This document shows, one piece after another, positions 41,425-54,228 of a stretch of DNA of 64,000 bases. Position numbers and translations under genes: made by a program. Position 1 is the stretch's first letter. Each line of letters begins with the position of its first letter. The notes beneath the pieces were generated by a model that was not told the origin of the DNA, made no database searches, and saw only the letters and a program-made list of their open reading frames with translations. This DNA comes from Oscarella lobularis (Eukaryota; Porifera; Homoscleromorpha; Homosclerophorida; Oscarellidae), in assembly GCF_947507565.1 (NCBI RefSeq), contig NC_089181.1:1-64000 (forward strand), read 5' to 3'.

Positions 41425-44400
41425 TAAGGCCCTGAAGATAAAGTTGAGAGCCTAAACTTTCATTCTAAGGACCTGAAGATAAAGTTGAGGGCCTAAACTT
41501 TGATTCTAAGGACCTGAAGATAAAGTTGAGGGCCTAAACTTTGATTCTAAGGCGCTGAAGATAAAGTTGAACGCCTAAACTTTGATTCTAAGGGCCTGAA
41601 GATAAAGTTGAGGTCCTAAACTTTGATTCTAAGGACTTCAAGATAAAATTGAGAGACTAAACTTTGATTCTAAGGACCTGAAGATAAAGTTGATGGCCTA
41701 AACTTTGATTCTAAGAGCCTTAAGATAAAGTTGATGGCCTAAACTTTTATTCTAAGGGCCTGAAGAAAAAGTTGAGGGCCTAGACTTTGATTCTAAGGCC
41801 CTGAAGATAAATTTGAAGGCCCAAACATTGATTCTAAGGGCCTGAAGATAAAGGTCATGGCCAAAATTCTGATTCTAAGGACCTGAAGATAAAGTTGAGG
41901 GCCTAAACTTTGATTCAAAGAGCCTGAAGATAAAGTTGAGGGCCTAAACTTTGATTCTAAGGACCTGAAGATAAAGTTAAGAGACTAAACTTTGATTCTA
42001 AGGACCTGAAGATAAAGTTGAACGCCTAAACTTTGATTCTAAGGACCTGAAGATAAAGTTGAACGCCTAAACTTTGATTCCAAGACCCTGAAGATAAAGT
42101 TGAACGCCTAAACTTTGATTCTAAGGGCCTGAAGATAAAGTTGAGGGCCTAAACTCCGATTCTAAGGACATGAAGATAAAGTTGAGGGCCTAATTTTTGA
42201 TTCTAAGGACCTGAAGATAAAGTTGAGGGCCTAAACTCTGATTCTAAGGACCTGAAGATAAAGTTGAGGGCCTAAACTCTGATTCTAAGGCCCTGAAGAT
42301 AAACTTGAGGGCCTAGACTTTGATTCTAAGGCCCTGAAGATAAAGTTGAGGGCATAAATTTTGATTCTAAGGCCCTGAAGAGAAATTTGAAGGCCCAAAC
42401 TTTGATTCTAAGGGTCTAAAGTTAAAGTTCAGAGCAAAAACTCTGATTCTAAGGATCTGAAGATAAAGTTGAGGGCCTAGACTTTGATTCTAAGAGCCTG
42501 AAGATAAAATTGATGGCCTAAACTTTGATTCTAAGAGCCTGAAGTTAAAGTTGAGGGCCTAAACTCTGATTCTAAGGCTCTGAAGATAAAGTTGAGGGCC
42601 TAGACTTTGATTCTGAGGCCCTGAAGATAAAGTTGAAGGCCCAAACATTGATTCTAAGGGCCTGAAGATAAAGGTCATGGCCAAAACTCTGATTCTAAGG
42701 ACCTGAAGATAAAGTTGAGGGACTAAACTTTGATACTAAGAGCCTGAAGATAAAGTAGAGGGCCTAAACTCCGATTCTAAGGACCTGAAGATAAAGTTGA
42801 GAGACTAAACTTTGATTCTAAGGACCTCAAGATAAAGTTGAGGGCATAAAATTTGATTCTAGGGACCTGAAGATGAAGTTGAGGGCCTAAATTTTGATTC
42901 TAAGGACCTGAAGTTAAAGTTGAGGACCTAGACTTTGATTCTAAGGCCCTGAAGATAAAGTTGAAGGCCTAAACTTTGATTCTAAGGCCCTGAAGAGAAA
43001 TTTGAAGGCCCAAACTTTGATTCTAAGGGTCTGAAGTTAAAGTTCAGGGCCAAAACTCTGATTCTAAGGACCTGAAGATAAAGTTGAGGGCCTAAACTCT
43101 GATTCTAAAGCCCTGAAGATAAAGTTGAACGCGTAAACTTTGATTCTAAGGGCCTGAAGATAAAGTTGAGGGCCTAAACTCCGATTCTAAGGACCTGAAG
43201 ATGAAGTTGAGAACCTAAATTTTGATTCTAAGGACATGAAGATAAAGTTGAGGGCCTAAACTCTGATTCTAAGGCCCTGAAGGTAAAGTTGAGGGCCTAA
43301 ACTTTGATTCTAAGGGCCTAAATATAAAGTTGAGGGCCTAAACTCCGATTCTAAGGACCTGAAGATAAAGTTGAGGGCCTAAACTTTGATTCTAGGGACC
43401 TGAAGATAAAGTTGAGGGCCTAGACTTTGATTCTAAGGACCTGAAGATAAAGTTGAAGGCCAAAACTTTTATTCTAAGGGCCTGAAGATAAAGATGAGGG
43501 CCTAGACTTTGATTCTAAGGCCCTGAAGATAAAGTTGAGGGCCTAAACTTTTATTCTAAGGGCCTGAAGATAAAGATGAGGGCCTAGACTTTGATTCTAA
43601 GGCCCTGAAGATAAAGTTGAAGGCCAAAACTTTGATTCTAAGGGCCTGAAGATAAAGTTGAGGGACTAAACTCCGATTCTAAGGACCTGCAGATAAAGTT
43701 GAGAGACTAAACTTTGATTCTAAGGACCTGAAGATAAAGTTGAAGGCCCAAACATTGATTCTAAGGCCCTGAAGATAAAGTTGAGAGCCTAAACTTTCAT
43801 TCTAAGGACCTGAAGGTAAAGTTGGAGTCCTAAACTTTGATTCTAAGGACCTGAAGATAAAGTTGAGGGCCTAAACTTTGATTCTAAGGAGCTAAAGATA
43901 AAGTTGAGGGTTAAACACTAATTCTAAGACACTGAAGATAAAGTTTAAGGCCCAAACATTGATTCTAAGGGCCTGAAGATAAAGGTCATGGCCAAAACTC
44001 TGATTCTAAGAGCCTCAAGATAAAGTTGAGGGCCTAAACTTTGATTGTAAGGACCTGAAGATAAAGTTGAGAGACTAAACTTTGATTCTAAGGACCTGAA
44101 GATAAAGTTGAGGGCCTAAATTTTGATTCTAAGGGTCTGAAGTTAAAGTTCAGGGCCAAAACTCTGATTCTAAGGACCTTAAGATAAAGTTGAGGGCCTA
44201 GACTTTGATTCTAAGGACCTGAAGATAAAGTTGATGGCCTAAACTTTTATTCTAGGGAGCTGAAGATAAAGTTGAGGGCTTAGACTTTGATTCTAAGAGC
44301 CTGAAGATAAAGTTGAGGGCCCGAACATTGATTCTAAGGGCCTGAAGATAAAGGTCATGGCCAAAACTCTGATTCTAAGGACCTGAAGATAAAGTTGAGG

Positions 44401-47400
44401 GCCTAAACTTTGATTCTAAGGACCTGAAGATAAAGTTGAGGGCCTAAACTCCGATTCTAAGGACCTAAAGATAAAGTTGAGAGACTAAACTTTGATTCTA
44501 AGGACCTGAAAATAAAGTTGAGGGCCTAAACTTTGATTCTAGGGACCTGAAGATAAAGTTGAGGGCCTAGACTTTGATTCTAAGGACCTGAAGATAAAGT
44601 TGATGGCCTAAACTTTGATTCTAAGAGCCTGAAGATAAGTTGAGGGCCTAAACTTTTATTCTAAGGGCCTGAAGATAAAGTTGAGGTCCTAGACTTTGAT
44701 TCTAAGGACCTGAAGATAAAGTTGAGGGCCTAAACTCCGATTCTAAGGACCTGAAGATAAAGTTGAGAAACTAAACTTTGATTCTAAGGACCTGAAGATA
44801 AAGTTGAGGGCCTAAACTTTGATTCTAGGGACCTGAAGATGAAGTTGAGGGCATAAATTTTGATTCTAAGGACCTGAAGATAAAGTTGAGAGACTAAACT
44901 CTGATTCTAAGGCCCTGAAGATAAAGTTGAGGGCCTAAACTCTGATTCTAAGGCCCTGAAGATAAAGTTGAGAGACTAAACTTTGATTCTAAGGACCTGA
45001 AGATAAAGTTGAGGGCCTAAACTTTGATTCTAAGAGCCTGAAGATAAAGTTGAGGGCCCGAACATTGATTCTAAGAGCCTGAAGATAAAGTTGAGGACCT
45101 AAACTTTGATTCTAAGGACCTGAAGATAAAGTTGAGGGTCTAATCTTTTATTCTAAGGAGCTAAAGATAAAGTTGAGGGCCTAAACTCTAGTTCTAAGAC
45201 CCTGAAGATAAAGTTGAAGGCCCAAAAATTGATTCTAAGGGCCTGAAGATAAAGGTCATAGCCAAAACTTTGATTCTAAGGCCCTGAAGAGAAATTTGAA
45301 GGCCCAAACTTTGATTCTAAGGGTCTGAAGTTAAAGTTCAGAGGCAAAACTTTGATTCTAAGGACCTGAAGATAAAGTTGATGGCCTAAACTTTTATTGT
45401 AAGGCCCTGAAGTTAAAGTTGAGGGCCTAAACTCTAATTCTAAGACCCTGAAGAGAAATTTGTAGGTCCAAACTTTGATTCTAAGGGTCTGAAGTTAAAG
45501 TTCAGGGCCAAAACTCTGATTCTAAGGACCTGAAGATAAAGTTGAGGGCCTAGACTTTGATTCTAAGGAACTGAAGATAAAGTTGAGGGCCTAAACTTTT
45601 ATTCTAAGGCCCTGAAGATAAAGTTGAGGGCCTAAACTCTAATTCTAAGACCCTGAAGATAAAGTTGAAGGCCCAAACATTGATTCTAAGGGCCTGAAGA
45701 TAAAGATCATGGCCAAAACTCTGATTCTAAGGACCTGAAGATAAAGTTGAGGGCCAAAATTTTGATTCTAAGGACCTGAAGATAAAGTTGAGGGCCTAAA
45801 CTCTGATTCTAAGGCCCTGAAGATAAAGTTGAACGGGTAAACTTTGATTCTAAGGGCCTGAAGATAAAGTTGAGGGTCTAAACTTTTATTCTAAGGAGCT
45901 AAAGATAAAGTTGAGGGCCTAAACTCTAGTTCTAAGACCCTGAAGATAAAGTTGAAGGCCCAAACATTGATTCTAAGGGCCTGAAGATAAAGGTCATAGC
46001 CAAAACTCTGATTCTAAGGACCTGAAGATAAAGTTGAGGGCCTAAACTTTGATTCGAAGGGCCTGAAGATAAAGTTGAGGGCCTAAACTCCGATTCTAAG
46101 GACCTGAAGATAAAGTTGAGAGACTAAACTTTGATTCTAAGGGCCTGAAGATAAAGTTGAGGGCCTAAACTCTGATTCTAAGGCCCTGAAGATAAACTTG
46201 AGGGCCCAAACTTTGATTCTAAGGGTCTGAAGTTAAAGTTCAGGGCGAAAACTCTGATACTAAGGACCTGAAGATAAAGTTGAGGGCCTAGACTTTGATT
46301 CTAAGGACATGAAGATAAAATTGATGGCCTAAACTTTTATTCTAAGGCCCTGAAGATAAAGTTGAGGGCCTAAACTCTAATTCTAAGACCCTGAAGATAA
46401 AGTTTAAGGCCCAAACATTGATTCTAAGGGCCTGAAGATAAAGGTCATGGCCAAAACTCTGATTCTAAGAGCCTGAAGATAAAGTTGAGGGCCTAAACTT
46501 TGATTGTAAGGACCTGAAGATAAAGTTGAGAGACTAAACTTTGATTCTAAGGACCTGAAGATAAAGTTGAGGGCCTAAATTTTGATTCTAAGGGTCTGAA
46601 GTTAAAGTTCAGGGCCAAAACTCTGATTCTAAGGACCTGAAGATAAAGTTGAGGGCCTAGACTTTGATTCTAAGGACCTGAAGATAAAGTTGATGGCCTA
46701 AACTTTTATTCTAGGGAGCTGAAGATAAAGTTGAGGGCTTAGACTTTGATTCTAAGAGCCTGAAGATAAAGTTGAGGGCCCGAACATTGATTCTAAGGGC
46801 CTGAAGATAAAGGTCATGGCCAAAACTCTGATTCTAAGGACCTGAAGATAAAGTTGAGGGCCTAAACTTTGATTCTAAGGACCTGAAGATAAAGTTGAGG
46901 GCCTAAACTCCGATTCTAAGGACCTAAAGATAAAGTTGAGAGACTAAACTTTGATTCTAAGGACCTGAAGATAAAGTTGAGGGCCTAAACTTTGATTCTA
47001 GGGACCTGAAGATAAAGTTGAGGGCCTAGACTTTGATTCTAAGGACCTGAAGATAAAGTTGATGGCCTAAACTTTGATTCTAAGAGCCTGAAGATAAAGT
47101 TGAGGGCCTAAACTTTTATTCTAAGGGCCTGAAGATAAAGTTGAGGTCCTAGACTTTGATTCTAAGGACCTGAAGATAAAGTTGAGGGCCTAAACTCCGA
47201 TTCTAAGGAATTGAAGATAAAGTTGAGAAACTAAACTTTGATTCTAAGGACCTGAAGATAAAGTTGAGGGCCTAAACTTTGATTCTAGGGACCTGAAGAT
47301 GAAGTTGAGGGCATAAATTTTGATTCTAAGGACCTGAAGATAAAGTTGAGAGACTAAACTCTGATTCTAAGGCCCTGAAGATAAAGTTGAGGGCCTAAAC

Positions 47401-48716
47401 TCTGATTCTAAGGCCCTGAAGATAAAGTTGAGAGACTAAACTTTGATTCTAAGGACCTGAAGATAAAGTTGAGGGCCTAAACTTTGATTCTAAGAGCCTG
47501 AAGATAAAGTTGAGGGCCCGAACATTGATTCTAAGAGCCTGAAGATAAAGTTGAGGACCTAAACTTTGATTCTAAGGACCTGAAGATAAAGTTGAGGGTC
47601 TAATCTTTTATTCTAAGGAGCTAAAGATAAAGTTGAGGGCCTAAACTCTAGTTCTAAGACCCTGAAGATAAAGTTGAAGGCCCAAACATTGATTCTAAGG
47701 GTCTGAAGTTAAAGTTCAGAGGGAAAACTTTGATTCTAAGGACCTGAAGATAAAGTTGATGGCCTAAACTTTTATTCTAAGGCCCTGAAGTTAAAGTTGA
47801 GGGCCTAAACTCTAATTCTAAGACCCTGAAGAGAAATTTGTAGGTCCAAACTTTGATTCTAAGGGTCTGAAGTTAAAGTTCAGGGCCAAAACTCCGATTC
47901 TAAGGACCTGAAGATAAAGTTGAGGGCCTAGACTTTGATTCTAAGGAACTGAAGATAAAGTTGATGGCCTAAACTTTGATTCTAGGGACCTGAAGATAAA
48001 GTTGAGGGCCTAGACTTTGATTCTAAGGACATGAAGATAAAGTTGATGGCCTAAACTTTGATTCTAAGAGCCTGAAGATAAAGTTGAGGGCCTAAACTTT
48101 TATTCTAAGGGCCTGAAGATAAAGTTGAGGTCCTAGACTTTGATTCTAAGCACCTGAAGATAAAGTTGAGGGCCTAAACTCTGATTCTAAGGCCCTGAAG
48201 ATAAAGTTGAGGGCCTAAACTCTAATTCTAAGACCCTGAAGATAAAGTGGAAGGCCCAAACATTGATTCTAAGGGCCTGAAGATAAAGTTGAGGGCCTAA
48301 ACTTTTATTCTAGGGGCCTGAAGATAAAGTTGAGGTCCTAGACTTTTATTCTAAGGGCTTGAAGATAAAGTTGAGGTCATAGACTTTGATTCTAAGCACC
48401 TGAAGATAAAGTTGAGGGCCTAAACTCTGATTCTAAGGCCCTGAAGATAAACTTGAGGGCCTAGACTTTGATTCTAAGGCCCTGAAGATAAAGTTGAGGG
48501 CCTAAACTCTAATTCTAAGACCCTGAAGATAAAGTTGAAGGCCCAAACATTGATTCTAAGGGCCTGAAGATAAAGGTCATGGCCAAAACTCTGATTCTAA
48601 GGACCTGAAGATAAAGTTGAGGGCCTAAACTTTTATTCTAAGGGCCTGAAGATAAAGTTGAGGTCCTAAACTTTGATTCTAAAGAGCTAATGATAAAGTT
48701 GAGGGCCTAGACTTTG
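41425..48716. repeat. Longest satellite E array in this window
   Basis: About 178 units of 41 bp. It contains the tail of the 2,494-bp duplicate (to about 42,945) and a separate tandem duplication with a step of 2,459-2,460 bp (markers TTGATTGTAAGG at 44,042 and 46,501; TCTAGGGAGCTG at 44,251 and 46,710). The second copy lacks about two monomers near 47,700. No gene. Confidence 0.93.
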
Positions 48717-48810
48717 TGAACAAATTGTCCCAGGACAAATTGTCCCTGGACAAATTGTCCCAGGACCAAATGTCCCAGGGCAATTGTCCCCAAGACAACT
48801 CTACCTACAT
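48717..48810. repeat. Short satellite B tract
   Basis: Five B units between satellite E and module copy 3, closely matching 13,630-13,715. Confidence 0.85.
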
Positions 48811-48817
48811 CACATAC

Positions 48818-49128
48818 CTTTGCCCACTCGATAGTCATCCTCCCTTCTGATTGCCTTCCCTTCCAATCCTCCTCTTCCCACTCGCATCCGTTGCTCGTAT
48901 CATTCTTCCTTACGCTCTTACACATCTATAAAACGAATTAGAGACCCCTCAATAACTAAAACTCTACCTACATCACATACAATCGATCCCTTGATATTCC
49001 TTCCCCTCCCTGCCTGCTTGTTCCTCTTCTCCCTCGCGCCCCATCTCCTTGTCATTGTTCCTCCCATCGCTATGCCCCTAAGAAAACTAATTAGAAATAT
49101 GTAACACAATTAGGAACCATTTTATACC
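48818..49128 (-). ncRNA. Downstream mini-exons of module copy 3
   Basis: Minus strand: donor GTATAA after 49128, exon 49077-48981 (97 nt), GTATGTG intron of 55 nt ending TTTTATAG, exon 48925-48818 (108 nt), donor GTATGTG (48817-48811). Lengths equal copies 1 and 2. Confidence 0.4.
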
Positions 49129-49130
49129 TA

Positions 49131-51545
49131 TCAGTATTGACTCTGCCCTAACATTGCCCCTATACACATTAAGAAAGCCACACAACTCATAAACAATTGC
49201 ACGGCACTTATCTGATATCCTCCAGGAACACCCTGTTTACAAAAAGGAAGAAGGCAAAAGGCAAAGGGAAAAGGCAAAAGGCAAAGGGAGAAGGCAAAAG
49301 GCAAAGGGAGAAGGCAAAAGGAAAAGGGAAAAGGCAAAAGGCAAAGGGAAAAGGCAAAAGGCAAAGGGAGAAGGCAAAAGGCAAAGGGAGAAGGCAAAAG
49401 GCAAAGGGAGAAGGCAAAAGACAAAGGGAGAAGGCAAAAGGCAAAGGGAAAAGGCAAAAGGCAAAGGGAAAAGGCAAAAGGCAAAGGGAAAAGGCAAAAG
49501 GCAAAGGGAGAAGGCAAAAGGCAAAGGGAGAAGGCAAAAGGCAAAGGGAGAAGGCAAAAGGCAAAGGGAGAAGGCAAAAGGCAAAGGGAAAAGGCAAAAG
49601 GCAAAGGGAAAAGGCAAAAGGCAAAGGGAGAAGGCAAAAGGCAAAGGGAGAAGGCAAAAGGCAAAGGGAGAAGGCAAAAGACAAAGGGAGAAGGCAAAAG
49701 GCAAAGGGAAAAGGCAAAAGGCAAAGGGAAAAGGCAAAAGGCAAAGGGAAAAGGCAAAAGGCAAAAGGCAAAGGGAGAAGGCAAAAGGCAAAGGGAGAAG
49801 GCAAAAGGCAAAGGGAAAAAGCAAAAGGCAAAGGGAGAAGGCAAAAGGCAAAGGGAGAAGGCAAAAGGCAAAGGGAGAAGGCAAAAGGCAAAGGGAGAAG
49901 GCAAAAGGCAAAGGGAGAAGGCAAAAGGCAAAGGGAGAAGGCAAAAGGCAAAGGGAGAAAGCAAAAGGCAAAGGGAGAAAGCAAAAGGCAAAAGGAAAAG
50001 GCAAAAGGCAAAGGGAAAAGGCAAAAGGCAAAGGGAAAAGGCAAAAGGCAAAGGGAGAAGGCAAAAGGCAAAGGGAGAAGGCAAAAGGCAAAGGGAAAAG
50101 GCAAAAGGCAAAGGGAGAAGGCAAAAGGCAAAGCGAGAAGGCAAAAGACAAAGGGAGAAAGTAAAAGGCAAAGGGAGAAAGCAAAAGGCAAAAGGAAAAG
50201 GCAAAAGGCAAAGGGAGAAAGCAAAAGGAAAAGGCAGAAGGCAAAAGGCAAAGGGAGAAGGAAAAAGGCAAAAGGGAGAAGGCAAAAGGCAAAAGGGAGA
50301 AAGAAAAAGGCATAGGAGAAGGACAAATTGTCCCCAGGACAAATTGTCCTAGGTCAAATTGTCCCCGGGACAAATTGTCCCAGGACAAAATGTCCCCAGG
50401 AAAAATTCCCTCCAAGACAAATTGTCCCAGGACAAATTGTCCCAGGACAATTTGTCCCAAGACAATTTGTCCTGGGGACAAATTGTCCCCAGGACAAATT
50501 CTGAATAAATGCAGATTAAATTCTGAATAAATGCAGAATTATTTCTGAATTAATGCAGAATTAATTCAGAATTTATTCTGAATTAATACTGAATTAATGC
50601 AGAAAAAATGCGGAATTTATTCTGAATTAATGCAGAATTTATTCTGAATAAATGCAGAAGTTATTCTGAATTAATGCAGAATTTATTCTGAATTAATGCA
50701 GAATTAATTCTGAATAAATGCAGAATTAATTCTGAATTTATTCTGTACTAAAGCAGAATTTATTCTGAATTAATACAAAATTAATTCTGAATAAATGCAG
50801 AATCAATTCTGAATAAATGCAGAATCAATTCTGAATTAATGCAGAATTAATTCAGAATTTATTCTGAATTAATGCAGAACTTATTCTGAATAAAAGCAGA
50901 ATTTATTCTGAATTAATGCATAATTTATTCGGAACTAATGCTGAATTTATTCTGAATAAATGCGGAATTTAAACTAAATTAATGCAGAATTTATTCTGAA
51001 TTAATGCAGAATTTATTTTGAATTAATGCAGAATTTATTCGGAACTAATGCCGAATTTATTCTGAATAAATGCGGAATTTAAACTAAATTAATGCAGAAT
51101 TTATTCTGAATTAATGCAGAATTTATTCTGAATTAATTCAGAATTTATTCTGAATTAATTCAGAATTTTTACTGAATTAATGTAGAATTAATGAAGAATT
51201 AATGAAGAATTTACTCTGAATTAATGCAGAATTTATTCTGAATTAATGCAGAATTTATTCTGAATAAATGCAGAATTAATTCTGAATTAATGCAGAACTT
51301 ATTCTGAATTAATTCAGAATTAATTCTGAATTAATGCAGAATTTATTCTGAATTAATTCAGAATTAATTCTGAATTAATGCAGAATTTATTCTGAATTAA
51401 TGCAGAATTAATTCTGAATAAATACAGAATTAATTCTGAATTACAGCAGAATAAAAGATCGTGAACTTACGTAGACAAGGTGCTTCAGCTTTCTTTTCAA
51501 CATTCTATATTCTTTACGAGAGCTATGCTGCCATGAAGCATCCAT
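49131..51545 (-). CDS. Candidate spliced gene, copy 3: 58-residue single-span membrane protein
   Basis: Exon 1 (51545-51471) has 25 codons with the same product as copy 1 (one silent CTA/CTG change) and ends at donor GTAAGT (51470-51465). The intron (51470-49233, 2238 nt) is satellites A, B and G. Exon 2 (49232-49131) joins in phase 0 and differs from copy 1 at three residues (C to Y, A to V, L to F). The predicted protein has a basic N-terminal half and a hydrophobic segment around LFMSCVAFLMCIGAM near the C-terminus. Its leader keeps about 27 bp that copy 1 lacks. An independent duplicate with the same frame supports, but does not prove, that this is a gene. Confidence 0.38.
49244..50323. 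repeat. Satellite G array
   Basis: About 54 units of GAAGGCAAAAGGCAAAGGGA, the longest G array here, lying in the candidate intron of copy 3. Confidence 0.93.
50324..50500. repeat. Satellite B array
   Basis: About ten units that match 14,965-15,141 in order and variants. Confidence 0.9.
50501..51450. repeat. Satellite A array
   Basis: AT-rich 22-bp units with a local duplication: GGAACTAATGC and GCGGAATTTAAACTAAATTA occur near 50,935 and 51,030. Confidence 0.9.
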
Positions 51546-51786
51546 GATCGTATGTAAGATGAAGAAAACGACAGGCGCTCCGTCGTGAGTCGACGATACG
51601 TCGGCGATCGTTCTAAAAGATCGCTCGTACACCCAGAAACGCCATGACGACGAAAAACTTAGCAATAACCGTTCAGAAAGTGACGGAACACGACAAGAAG
51701 TCGATCAAGAACCTCAAACTCGCTCGCTAAGCGATGCACAGGAGACGAACGACGAGTAGGGCTTTTCGAGTGTAACGCGCGCTAAA
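51471..51786 (-). other. First exon of module copy 3, with 5' leader
   Basis: Runs from TTTAGCGCGC (51786-51777) to the GTAAGT donor. Upstream, only about 24 bp separate the motif from satellite A, so CRE, TATA and E-box are absent, as in copy 1. Confidence 0.45.
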
Positions 51787-51811
51787 ACATCGCGAAAAAA
51801 TTTCACATTCT

Positions 51812-52455
51812 AAGAATAAACACAGAATTTATTCTGACTTAATGCAGGATTTATTCTGAATTAATTCAGAATTTATTCTGAATTAATTCAGAATTTATAC
51901 TGAATTAATGTAGAATTAATGAAGAATTAATGAAGAATTTATTCTGCATTAATTCAGAATAAAATTCAGCATTAATTCAGAATAAAATCTGCTTTAATTC
52001 AGAATAAATTCAGCATTATTTCAGAATAAATTCTGCATTAATTCAGAATGAATTCTGCATTAATTCAGAATTAATTCTGAATTAATTCAGATTTTATTCT
52101 GAATTATTGCAGAAATAATTCTAATAAAATGCAAAATAAATTCTAAATTAATGCAGAATAAATGCGGAATTTATTCTGAATAAATGAGGAATTTATTCTG
52201 AATTAATGCAGAATTTATTCTGAATTAATTCAGAACTTATTCTGAATTAATGCAGAATTTATTCTGAATTAATGCAGAAATTATTCTAGATTAATGCAGA
52301 ATTTATTCTGAAATAATGCAGAATTTATTTTCAATTATTGCAGAATTAATTCTGAATAAATGCAGAATTAATTCTTAATTAATGCAGAATAAATCGGGAA
52401 TTTATTCTGCATTAATGCAGAATTTATTCTGAATTAACTTAGAATTTCAAGGAAG
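51812..52455. repeat. Satellite A array
   Basis: The section from about 52,300 to 52,455 matches 925-1,090, the sequence just inside the telomere. Confidence 0.9.
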
Positions 52456-53505
52456 AATTGTAGAAGGAAAAATTGCCCCAGGACAAATTGTCCTGGGAAC
52501 AAATTGTCCCCAGGAAAAATTGTCCTGGGGACAAATTGTCCCAGGACAAATTGTCCGAGGACAAATTGTTCCAGGACAAATTGTCCCAGGACAAATTGTC
52601 CAAGGACAAATTGTCCGAGGACAAATTGTCCAAGGACAAATTGTCCCAGGACAAATTGTCCCAGGACAAATTGTCCAAGGACAAATTGTCCCCAGGACAA
52701 ATTGTCCCAGGACAAATTGTCCCAGGAGAAATTGTCCCAGGACAAATTGTCCCCAGGACAAATTGTCCCCAGGACAAATTGTCCCCAGGACAAATTGTCC
52801 CAGGACAAATTGTCCCAGGAAAAATTGTCCCCAGGACAAATTGTCCCAGGACAAATTGTCCTGGGGACAAATTGTCCCAGGACAAATTGTCCCAGGACAA
52901 ATTGTCCCAGGACAAATTGTCCCAGGACAAATTGTCCCCAGGACAAATTGTCCCCAGGACAAATTGTCCCAGGACAAATTGTCCCAGGAAAAATTGTCCC
53001 CAGGACAAATTGTCCCAGGACAAATTGTCCTGGGGACAAATTGTCCCAGGACAAATTGTCCCAGGACAAATTGTCCCAGGACAAATTGTCCCCAGGACAA
53101 ATTGTCCCCAGGACAAATTGTCCCAGGACAAATTGTCCTGGGGACAAATTGTCCCAGGACAAATTGTCCCAGGACAAATTGTCCCAGGACAAATTGTCCC
53201 AGGACAAATTGTCCCCAGGACAAATTGTCCCCAGGACAAATTGTCCCAGGACAAATTGTCCCAGAAAAAATTCTCCTGGGGACAAATTGTCCCAGGACAA
53301 ATTGTCCTGGGGACAAATTGTCCCAGGACAAATTGTCCCAGGATAAATTGTCCCAGGACAAATTGTCCCAGGACAAATTGTCCCCAGGACAAATTGTCCC
53401 CAGGATAAATTGTCCCAGGACAAATTGTCCCAGGAAAAACTGTCCCCAGGACAAATTGTCCCAGGACAATTTGTCCTGGGGACAAATTGTACCCAAGACA
53501 AATTC
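52456..53505. repeat. Satellite B array
   Basis: About 62 units, homologous to 1,093-2,361 at both ends but with a different internal order; it lacks the GACCCTAGG marker units. Open frames above 300 codons on both strands are repeat artefacts. Confidence 0.92.
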
Positions 53506-54228
53506 TGAATAAATGCAGAATTAATTCTGAATAAATGCAGAATTAATTCTGAATTAATGCAGAATAAATGCGGAATTTATTCTGAATTAATGAAAAATTT
53601 ATTCCGAATAAATGTAAAATTTATTCTGAATTAATGCAGAATTTATTCTGAATTAATGGCGAATTTTTTCTGAATTAATGCAGAATTTATTCTGCATTAA
53701 TCTAGAATAATTTCTGCATTAATGCAGAATTAATTAAGAATTTATTCAGAATTTATTCTGAATTAATGCAGAATTTATTCTGAATTAATTTAGAATTTAT
53801 TCTGAATTAATGCAGAATTTATTCTGAATTAATGCAGAATTTATTCTGAATTAATGCAGAATTTATTCTGAATTAATGCAGAATTAATTCAGAATTTAAT
53901 CTGAATTAGTGCAGAATTTATTCTGAACTAATGCAGAATTTATTCTGAATTAATACAAAATTAATTCTGAATAAATGCAGAATCAATTCTGAATTAATGC
54001 AGAATTAATTCAGAATTTATTCTAAATTAATGCAGAATTTATTCTGAATTAATGCAGAACTTATTCTGAATAGAAGCAGAATTTATTCTGAATTAATGCA
54101 GAATTTATTCGGAACGAATGCCGAATTTATTCTGAATAAAGGTAGCATTTATTCTGAATTAATTCAGAATTAATTCTGAATTAATGCATAATTTATTCTC
54201 AATTAATGCAGAATTTATTTTGAATGAA
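53506..54228. repeat. Satellite A array
   Basis: Homologous to 2,362-3,127, including the exit GAATGAATTCTGGCAGGC into satellite C. Confidence 0.9.
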
